Part shown: in pieces, positions 57,433-64,000 of the stretch | How positions within the stretch are numbered: position 1 is the first letter of the stretch | Layout of the letters: each line of letters begins with the position of its first letter | Assembly: GCF_901764995.1 (NCBI RefSeq) | Contig: NZ_CABFKI010000003.1 | Coordinates: forward strand, 1 to 64,000 | Direction: 5' to 3' | DNA: 64,000 nucleotides | From: Actinobacillus porcinus | Lineage (GTDB): Bacteria; Pseudomonadota; Gammaproteobacteria; Enterobacterales; Pasteurellaceae | Notes under the pieces: model-generated | The model's input: the letters and a program-made list of their open reading frames with translations, nothing else | What the model was told of the DNA's origin: nothing | Database searches by the model: none | Program-made: the position numbers and the translations under genes

Positions 57433-57469
57433 AAAAAGTGCGGTAGATTTTGATCTCACCGCACTTTTT
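57433..57469 (-). terminator. Terminator of the formate dehydrogenase operon, inverted uptake signals
   Basis: AAAAAGTGCGGT pairs with ACCGCACTTTTT over a 13-base loop, 9 bases after the fdnI stop. Confidence 0.85.
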
Positions 57470-57477
57470 GTTCTCAA

Positions 57478-58167
57478 TCACTTCGCGTTCTTATTCGCTT
57501 CGATTTCTTTTTCTAATTCAGGCAACACTTCTTCACGATACCATTTCGGGTGGTGTTTTTTCGCCCAACGTACTGTAACCCAACCTTCAACCATTCCGCG
57601 GATTGAGCCTTTGACCCAAAACGCCATGTAAATATGCACCAAAATACCTGTAAATAAGGCAAAGGCACTGGCAGAGTGGAGTAGGATGGCGATACGTAAA
57701 GTCGTGACACTAAAGTAGCCGCTGAAGTATTTACGCCACATAATGATGCCTGTAACTAGCAAGGTAACCATTGCCAAAATTAATGTCCAGAACAGCATTT
57801 TTTGACCAAGGTTGTATTTGCCGTTATAAGCTACGCTGTGTTCGTTGCCTTTTAGCACTTCCACAATGCCTTTTGCCCAACGAATATCATTTTTTTCGGG
57901 AATATTATGATGCGCATAAATAAATGCCATGATAATAAAGGCGATAAACATAATGATACCCGTGATAGGGTGAATGGCACGCGCCAGTTGCGGCGTCCCT
58001 AAAATCTCATGCAACCATGAGAAGTCAGGGAAGAAGAATGCCACGCCTGTGAACATCGTCATAAAGAAAGCTATCACAAGGAACCAATGGCTTACGCGCG
58101 CCGGATATTTGTGGCGTATGATTTTGGTATCTTGCGTGATTTCCGTGAGTTTTTCTTTTTTACTCAT
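57478..58167 (-). CDS. fdnI: Formate dehydrogenase cytochrome b556 subunit
   Basis: 229-aa membrane subunit with four hydrophobic helices. It carries two b hemes in related proteins and passes electrons from FdnH to menaquinone. Histidines for heme are in RVSHWFL, AIHPITG, and LLHSASAFALFTGILVH. It is the last gene of the operon; no fdhE follows within this window, unlike some relatives. Confidence 0.93.
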   Translation of the reverse strand: MSKKEKLTEITQDTKIIRHKYPARVSHWFLVIAFFMTMFTGVAFFFPDFSWLHEILGTPQLARAIHPITGIIMFIAFIIMAFIYAHHNIPEKNDIRWAKGIVEVLKGNEHSVAYNGKYNLGQKMLFWTLILAMVTLLVTGIIMWRKYFSGYFSVTTLRIAILLHSASAFALFTGILVHIYMAFWVKGSIRGMVEGWVTVRWAKKHHPKWYREEVLPELEKEIEANKNAK

Positions 58168-58169
58168 TC

Positions 58170-59111
58170 TTACGCTCCTTTTTGACGGCGTTCAGCCGCT
58201 TTTTTCTCTGCAGTTTCTAAGGCTTCAAAGGCAGTATGATGGTCTTCCACATCTTCTTCAACATTTGCGCCTACCGCAACATAGTGTGCAATTTCAGCCA
58301 AGGCTAAACCGCCCATTGCGACTGCTGCCACTGGTTTTAACACATCTTTCCATAAGGTCACCGTCACATCAATGCTTGGATCTTTTGGTAAACCGGAATA
58401 TAGCTCAGGTTTATCCGCATGATGCAACACGTACATGACGTGCGTACCGCCGACCCCTTGCGGATCGTAGATGCCTGCATTTTCGTAACCGCGAGATTTC
58501 AGATCGGCCACACGGGTTTCTGCGTAATGCAACATTTCTTCTTTCGAACCGAAACGAATTGCCCCTGTTGGACAGGTTTTGACGCAAGCCGGTTCTTGAC
58601 CCACGTTAACGCGGTCAACACAAAGCGTGCATTTATACACACGGTTATCTTCATCGTTCATTTTTGGCACATTGAACGGACAACCGGCGATACAGTAACC
58701 GCAACCGATACATTTATCCGATTGGAAATCCACAATACCGTTAGCGTACTGGATGATCGCCCCCGGAACCGGGCAAGCTTTTAGACAGCCGGGTTCTGAA
58801 CAATGCATACAACCGTCTTTACGGATTAACCATTCAAGGCGGTCGTTTTGTTCCACTTCGCTGAATTTCATCACCGTCCATTGCTTCGCATTCATATCGC
58901 GCGGGTTATCATAAACCCCCACACATTCTTCTTGCGGCGCACGGAGATCATTCCATTCCGAACAACCTACTTGGCAAGCTTTACAACCAATACAAGCGGA
59001 AACATCAATGAGTTTTGCCACTTCCACTACGTGCTTACGCGCTTGTGGTGGTGGCGTAACACTTGATGTTGCGGAGATCTTGATAATGTTTTGTTCTTGA
59101 ACTTCTGACAT
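58170..59111 (-). CDS. fdnH: Formate dehydrogenase iron-sulfur subunit
   Basis: 313-aa protein with four [4Fe-4S] cluster motifs: [41 protein letters not shown], and CTLCVDR...CVKTCP, and a C-terminal membrane helix around 255-275. It carries electrons between FdnG and FdnI across the periplasmic side of the membrane. The start ATG overlaps the fdnG stop by one base. Confidence 0.95.
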   Translation of the reverse strand: MSEVQEQNIIKISATSSVTPPPQARKHVVEVAKLIDVSACIGCKACQVGCSEWNDLRAPQEECVGVYDNPRDMNAKQWTVMKFSEVEQNDRLEWLIRKDGCMHCSEPGCLKACPVPGAIIQYANGIVDFQSDKCIGCGYCIAGCPFNVPKMNDEDNRVYKCTLCVDRVNVGQEPACVKTCPTGAIRFGSKEEMLHYAETRVADLKSRGYENAGIYDPQGVGGTHVMYVLHHADKPELYSGLPKDPSIDVTVTLWKDVLKPVAAVAMGGLALAEIAHYVAVGANVEEDVEDHHTAFEALETAEKKAAERRQKGA

Positions 59112-62100
59112 TATAGTGCCTCCGTGGTTTTCTCAATGTTCACAAGGAACGATTTATATTCAGGGGTTTGAGTATTCGCATCCCCCACGCGTCCGGTTAA
59201 ACGGTTCGTTAAATAGGCTTTACGTCCATCTGCGATGAAGCCACCATGTAACGGAATTCCCACCGTGTGAACTTTTTGACCATTCACTTCGAGGGTTTTG
59301 ATCCGTTTAGTTACCACGGCTTTGGTTTTAATGTAACCACGTTTTGACGTGATTTTTACCACATCGCCATGGCTAATACCTTTCAATGCCGCCAATTCTT
59401 CGCTGATTTCAACAAATGGCTCAGGTTGCGCAATCATATTGAGATCCGCATTTTTCGTCCACCAGTGGAAATGTTCCGTTAAGCGGTAAGTGGTTGCCAC
59501 ATAAGGGAATTCACCAGCATCTTTGGCAAAGCTGTCTTTATCGTTTGCCAAAATACGCGTCACTGGGTTTGAAACCACATTTGGATGAAGCGGGTTCGTA
59601 CCGATTGGGGTTTCAATTGGCTCATAATGTTCAGGGAATGGACCTTCTGCCATTTTATCTAAGGCAAATAAACGGCCAACCCCTTCATTGTTCATAATAA
59701 ATGGTGTCACATGACTATTTGGCGGCGCAGTACCAAAGTCTGCGATGTCAATATAGTTCCAGTTTTTACCATTCCATTTGATCAATTGACGTTTCGGATC
59801 CCAAGGTTTGCCCGATAAATCCGCGGATGCACGGTTATAAAGCACGCGGCGGTTCATTGGCCATGCAAATGCCCAACCTAGCGTATTACCTAAACCTGAA
59901 GGGTCAGAATTATCGCGGTTTTCCATTTGGTTGCCTTTTGGCGTCCATTGACCTGTATAGATCCAAATTGCCGATGAAGTGGTACCGTCATCACGCAATT
60001 GGGCAAAGCTAGACAACAAGTCACCTTTTTTCGCGATTAGGTTGCCGTTGGTATCGTAAAGATCTTCTAAGGCATAACCGTTATTTTCTTTTGCAATTTC
60101 ATCTGCTTTTGGTTCAAGCGGATTTTTGTAGTTCCAAGTCATGGCTTTAATGGTATCAATTGAAGGCCCCCCTTCTTTTTCATACATTTCAAGCATCACT
60201 TCACGGATTTCAGACAAAATATCCACGTCCGGTTTCGCTTCTTTTGGTGGTTCAGCGGCTTTCCAGTGCCATTGTAACCAACGTCCGGAGTTCGCAATAG
60301 AACCGTCCTCTTCCGCGAAACAGATAGTCGGTAAACGCAACACTTCTGTTTGAATATCAGCCGGGTTCACATTGTTATATTCGCCGTGATTTTGCCAGAA
60401 TTCAGAGGTATCGGTTTTTAACGGATCCATTACCACTAAGAATTTCAATTTGCTTAATGCCGAAATAATCTTATTGGTATTTGGGTATGAGGCAATTGGG
60501 TTATAGCCTTGGCAGATATAACCGTTAATTTTGCCTTGATCCATTAAGTCAATGTATTGCATATGATCCATTTTCTTCTTGTATTGTTTCGGAAGATTAT
60601 GGAAACCAAATTCATTGTCTTTAGTCGCATTTTCACCATAGAACGCTTTCAACATACTCACCATAAATTTCGGTGTGTTTTGCCAGTAGTTTGTCTGACC
60701 GTCCACCGCGGTTTTTGGTGTAATACGATTTAAGAACGCTTCTAATGATGTATCGTTTTCTGTAGGCAACGGAATATAGCCCGGTAGCATGGATGGGAAC
60801 AAGCCCATATCTGTTGTACCCTGTACGTTCGAGTGACCACGCAATGCGTTGATACCGCCACCCGCCATACCGATATTTCCTAACAGTAACTGAATCATTG
60901 CCATACAACGAATATTTTGCGCCCCCACGGTGTGTTGGGTCCAACCTAAGGCATATAAAATGGTTAAGGTTTTATTTGGCGCAGCCGTTGATGCCACTAA
61001 TTCAGCAAACTCTAAGAATGCTTTTTGTTTTGTACCACAAATACGTTCCACCATTTCAGGCGTATAACGTTCCACGTGTTTTTTCAACAAGTTGATGACA
61101 CAACGCGGATCTTGAAGCGTTAAATCACGTTTTGGCTGACCGTTTTCATCTAATTGATAAGACCAAGTGGATTTATCGTAGCTACGTGTTTCTTCGTTAT
61201 AGCCCGTAAATAAACCCTCTTCAAAGCCAAAGCCTTCATTAATTAAGAAAGACGCATTGGTGTAGTGTTTAACGTATTCGTGTTGAATTTTATCGTGATC
61301 AAGTAAATATTTAATCACACCTAATAAAAGGGTAATGTCTGTGCCTGAACGAATTGGAGAATAGAAATCCGCCACAGAAGCTGTACGGTTAAAGCGCGGA
61401 TCGATGACCGCGAGTTTCGCACCTTTCTGTTTTTTCGCTTCGATTGCCCAGCGGAAGCCCACAGGATGCGCTTCAGCAGCGTTACCGCCCATTACAACGA
61501 CAACATCGGCATTTTTAATATCAACCCAGTGGTTAGTCATGGCACCGCGACCAAATGATGGAGCAAGACTTGCTACCGTTGGTCCGTGTCAGGTACTCGC
61601 TTGGTTGTCTAAAACTAATAAACCGAATGCACGTGCGAATTTGTGTGTGATGAGAGCTGTTTCATTGCTTGCTGCGGATGCGGTTAAGAAACCTGTGGTT
61701 AACCAACGATTAACCGGCGTACCTTCAGCATTGGTGGTTTCAAAGTTAGCATCGCGGTCGTCTTTGAGCCATTTTGCCACTTTATGAATGGCATCATGCC
61801 AAGAAATGCGTTCCCATTTATTGGAACCCGGTGCGCGATATTCAGGATATTGAATTCGGTTCGGGCTATTGACGAAGTCTAATACGCCAGCGCCTTTTGG
61901 ACATAACGCGCCACGACTTACTGGATGATCCGGGTCGCCTTCAACGTGGGTCAGTTTACCACGAGAATTCATTGCACCATCGCCTAAGCTATACATCAGC
62001 ATACCGCAGCCAACAGCACAATATGTGCAGGTTTGACGTGTTTCTTTAGCACGTAATAATTTATATTCGCGAGGTGCTGCTAATGCTTCGCTAGGCATCA

Positions 62101-62176
62101 AACCTAACGCTGCAACAGAAGTACCTGCCATCCCACCTGCACAGACCTTAAAGAACTTACGTCTTGTGATCTGCAT
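59111..62176 (-). CDS. fdnG: Formate dehydrogenase alpha subunit, selenocysteine protein
   Basis: 1021-aa molybdenum/tungsten bis-MGD enzyme oxidising formate to CO2. It has a twin-arginine signal (TRRKFFK near residues 4-10), a [4Fe-4S] site ([10 protein letters not shown] near 50), and an in-frame TGA at 61589-61591 decoded as selenocysteine at residue 196 (context NQAST[11 protein letters not shown]). Without it the gene would look split into 195- and 809-aa parts. The context is identical in pattern to E. coli FdnG. A SECIS hairpin follows the TGA. Exported folded with FdnH by the Tat route and joined to FdnI. Confidence 0.96.
61560..61577 (-). promoter_or_regulatory. SECIS hairpin for selenocysteine insertion
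   Basis: On the mRNA, GGTAGCAAGTCTTGCTCC folds as GG-(bulged U)-AGCA, loop AGUCU, UGCU-CC. It begins 11 bases after the TGA. Bulged U and the GU in the loop are the features SelB reads in the E. coli fdhF element. Fold is read by eye. Confidence 0.85.
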
Positions 62177-62367
62177 AGATAATCCTTATTCCATTTGGAA
62201 AAGTGAAGTAAAAGATTTTTATATTTATAAAAATAACTTAACCTAGCGTTTGTTGCTTAAAAGAAAAGAGATAAACAACATCTTCTAAGGCTAGATTAAT
62301 TAAGCGTAGCATACTCACTTTTACTAGGGAAATCTATAACCAATCCCGTTTATTTCGCGGCAAAAAG

Positions 62368-62381
62368 TTGATCTTGATCAC
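62368..62381. promoter_or_regulatory. Candidate FNR binding site
   Basis: TTGATCTTGATCAC matches the FNR consensus TTGAT-N4-ATCAA in 13 of 14 positions. It lies about 190 bases before fdnG and 210 before fdhD. Anaerobic FNR control is expected for this enzyme. The adjacent TCACA could also suit CRP. Confidence 0.55.
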
Positions 62382-62476
62382 AGAAATAGCATTTACTTGT
62401 AACAAATTCTTAACAAGCGGAAGGGATTTTTATATTTTATCTGAACTGAGAAAATCGCGTATTATTATGATCTTAT

Positions 62477-62545
62477 TGTAGGGGCGAAAAATTTTTCGCC
62501 CTGATATTTCGGTGGTTTGGGGGCAAAAAATATTTTGCCCCTACA
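62477..62545. repeat. Dispersed palindromic element, GGGCGAAAA/GGGCAAAA-arm version
   Basis: TGTAGGGGCGAAAAATTTTTCGCCC at one end and GGGGGCAAAAAATATTTTGCCCCTACA at the other. The outer TGTAGGGGC / GCCCCTACA ends are perfectly inverted; the arms have drifted to CGAAAA on one side and CAAAAA on the other, each still self-complementary. Confidence 0.85.
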
Positions 62546-62591
62546 GACACTAATATAGACATTAAAAATCTTACCCCAAAAGGACCGCACT

Positions 62592-63392
62592 TTGACGCAA
62601 TTTATAACACATTCTGCTGTTTTTTTTAAAAAATCCGCAGACCTTCCATTCCAAACCAAAACCGAAACTCTTGCTGTAGAAATTCCCGTAGCCTTGGTGT
62701 ACAACGGTATTTCACATACCGTGATGATGTGCACTCCAACGGATTTGGAAGACTTCGCCATCGGTTTTTCTTTAACGGAAGGCATTATTGATAAACCTAA
62801 CGATATTTATGGCGTTGATGTTGTAGAAAGTTGTCATGGGATTGAAGTGCAAATTGAACTTGCCACACGTTGTTTTGTTCGCCTAAAAGAATTACGCCGC
62901 ACCTTAACCGGTCGTACGGGTTGCGGTATTTGTGGTTCCGAGCAATTAGAACAGGTGACAAAAAAACTGCCTAAATTAAACCGCACTTTGCAATTCGACA
63001 TTCGTTTATTGGATAACTGTTTAAGTGCGGTTTATTCGGCACAAACCTTAGGCAAGGAAACCGGGGCAACACATGCTGCCGCCTTTTTTGATGTTCAAGG
63101 TAAGTTATTGGCCATTCGTGAAGATGTAGGGCGTCACGTGGCGTTAGATAAACTATTAGGTTGGTATGCGCAACATCAGACACCACAAGGTTTTGTGTTG
63201 GTTACCAGTCGAGCGAGCTATGAAATGGTGCAAAAAGTAGCGACTTGTGGCGTAGAAATGTTAGCAGCGATTTCCGCCGGCACTGAACTTGCGCTCAAAA
63301 TGGCACAGGACACCGATCTAACCTTAATCGGCTTTGCAAGGGAAGGGCGCGCCACTATTTATTGTGGTGCGGAACGCATAAAGTGCGGTTGA
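62592..63392 (+). CDS. fdhD: Formate dehydrogenase accessory sulfurtransferase FdhD
   Basis: Transfers sulfur from IscS to the bis-MGD cofactor of formate dehydrogenases. The active cysteines are Cys111 and Cys114 in [13 protein letters not shown], and the C-terminal part has [15 protein letters not shown] and [11 protein letters not shown]. Starts with TTG at 62592 after AAAGGA; no earlier in-frame start fits. It has 266 aa. It faces fdnGHI and closes a loop with the isc operon, whose IscS donates the sulfur. Confidence 0.93.
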   Translation: MTQFITHSAVFFKKSADLPFQTKTETLAVEIPVALVYNGISHTVMMCTPTDLEDFAIGFSLTEGIIDKPNDIYGVDVVESCHGIEVQIELATRCFVRLKELRRTLTGRTGCGICGSEQLEQVTKKLPKLNRTLQFDIRLLDNCLSAVYSAQTLGKETGATHAAAFFDVQGKLLAIREDVGRHVALDKLLGWYAQHQTPQGFVLVTSRASYEMVQKVATCGVEMLAAISAGTELALKMAQDTDLTLIGFAREGRATIYCGAERIKCG

Positions 63393-63417
63393 TTTTGGCT
63401 TTGTTTTGATCTACTAA

Positions 63418-63450
63418 AAATGGCGTTCAAATTTTGCTTGAACGCCATTT
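63418..63450. terminator. Bidirectional terminator between fdhD and the binding protein gene
   Basis: AAATGGCGTTCAA pairs with TTGAACGCCATTT over a 7-base loop, T-run after it. It serves two convergent genes. Confidence 0.85.
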
Positions 63451-63470
63451 CTTCTTTTTAATCTTTCGGT

Positions 63471-64000
63471 TTATTGTGGATTTAACGTGGTTTCAACCCA
63501 ACGATCAATCAAATGCTTACTTTCTTTGTCGGAACCAAATTTCAATACATCCAACTTAATGAAGTGGCTGTCTTTCGGCAATTTGGCTTTGGGATAAGCT
63601 TCTGCGTGAATATTGGTTGGCAACTGATAAGCCCCTGTTTCACGCCATTGTAATTCCTGCGCTTCTTTTGTGAGCACCCAATCCGTAAAGATTTTGGCAT
63701 TATCCAAATTACGCGCGCCTTTAATAATACTGGTCGCCCCCAGTGTCGAGCTAATGCCTTCACAAGGACGAACGCCTTCCACAGGCGCGCCTTTTTCTTG
63801 TTCCAGCAAATACGTATTCATAAAACTCACATTAACCCCCACTTCACCTGTTGCCAGTTTATGGGTGGACATGCCGGTTTTCGCTAGCTGCGAGACATTT
63901 TTATTGAGTTTCGCAAAATACTCAAACGCTTTGTCTTCGCCATATAAGGTCACCATGGTGGCTAAGAAGGCATAACCTGTGCCGGAAACGCGCGGATCCG
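63471..64000 (-). CDS. ABC transporter substrate-binding protein, AfuA-like (partial)
   Basis: C-terminal 176 residues of a periplasmic binding protein; the 5' part is beyond the window. Motifs DPRVSGTGYAFLATMV, GEVGVNVSFMNTYLLEQEK, and PCEGISSTLGATSIIKGARN match the ferric/AfuA group. AfuA was long annotated as an iron protein, but the A. pleuropneumoniae member binds sugar phosphates, so the substrate is open. No start in the window. Confidence 0.85.
   Translation of the reverse strand, partial: DPRVSGTGYAFLATMVTLYGEDKAFEYFAKLNKNVSQLAKTGMSTHKLATGEVGVNVSFMNTYLLEQEKGAPVEGVRPCEGISSTLGATSIIKGARNLDNAKIFTDWVLTKEAQELQWRETGAYQLPTNIHAEAYPKAKLPKDSHFIKLDVLKFGSDKESKHLIDRWVETTLNPQ

Larger units (their letters stand above)
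62177..62591. other. Control region between fdnG and fdhD
   Basis: 415 bases without a gene between divergent fdnG and fdhD. It contains a candidate FNR site at 62368 and the palindromic element at 62477-62545. No clear promoter elements for fdnG could be assigned. Confidence 0.7.

Noticed and set aside
61560-61577. Terminator hairpin inside fdnG
   Set aside because: There is no T-run, and position and bulged base fit a SECIS.
59111-62176. fdnG as a gene broken by a nonsense mutation
   Set aside because: The TGA lies in the known selenocysteine context and is followed by a SECIS hairpin; both halves are otherwise intact.

Overview
The window looks like a stretch of a Pasteurellaceae chromosome, most likely Aggregatibacter or a close Haemophilus relative. 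The 9-base uptake signal AAGTGCGGT or its complement occurs about 50 times, including as inverted pairs that form terminators. Gene content and order also fit: suhB-trmJ-isc, udk-dcd, ybfF/seqA-menE-mscK-aroC-mepA, and ybfE-fldA-fur. The species call is inference from memory of these families; no search was run.

Layout. 1-2.1 kb: the 3' end of a 5S rRNA with its terminator, then a short ArcB sensor kinase. 2.1-10.2 kb: suhB against trmJ and the iron-sulfur assembly operon iscRSUA-hscBA-fdx-iscX. This operon is interrupted between hscB and hscA by an AT-rich family 8 glycosyltransferase gene that starts on a 15-copy CAAA tract and is out of frame here. 10.3-14.0 kb: udk, dcd, an AsmA-like gene and a SotB-like exporter. 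14.1-18.3 kb: a glucitol (sorbitol) PTS operon on the minus strand (srlA-E-B-D-M-R) with an excellent CRP site and a truncated fructose-6-phosphate aldolase remnant between srlD and srlM. 18.6-20.8 kb: ybfE-fldA-fur behind a Fur box, and ybfF. 20.9-32.6 kb: plus-strand housekeeping genes seqA, menE, mscK, aroC, mepA, a TSUP permease, lpxM, apt and dnaX. The dnaX gene carries an A10 slip site whose -1 frame stops at once.

32.7-47.6 kb is the accessory part: a RidA-like gene, a YwiC-like membrane protein, two glycosyltransferases, a VapBC pair, and a 3078-residue trimeric autotransporter whose stalk contains 407 consecutive collagen-like triplets, almost all Gly-Ala-Thr. 47.6-57.2 kb: rnb, a Fic protein lacking the usual catalytic His, fabI, a histidine phosphatase, a Nif3 protein, ycaO, a methyltransferase facing gloB, and a periplasmic ATP-dependent DNA ligase. 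57.4-64 kb: a selenocysteine formate dehydrogenase operon (fdnGHI), divergent fdhD, and the end of an AfuA-like binding protein.

How the parts fit. IscRSUA-HscBA-Fdx builds the clusters used by IscR, Fdx, FdnG and FdnH; FdhD supplies the sulfur ligand for the FdnG cofactor; menE feeds menaquinone to the anaerobic chain that takes formate electrons; ArcB senses the redox state of that quinone pool. Short palindromic intergenic elements with constant TGTAGGG...CCCTACA ends and variable self-complementary arms are scattered from 32.7 kb to the end. The most striking items are the giant collagen-like adhesin, with glycosyltransferases downstream on the same strand, and the phase-variable glycosyltransferase inside the isc operon.
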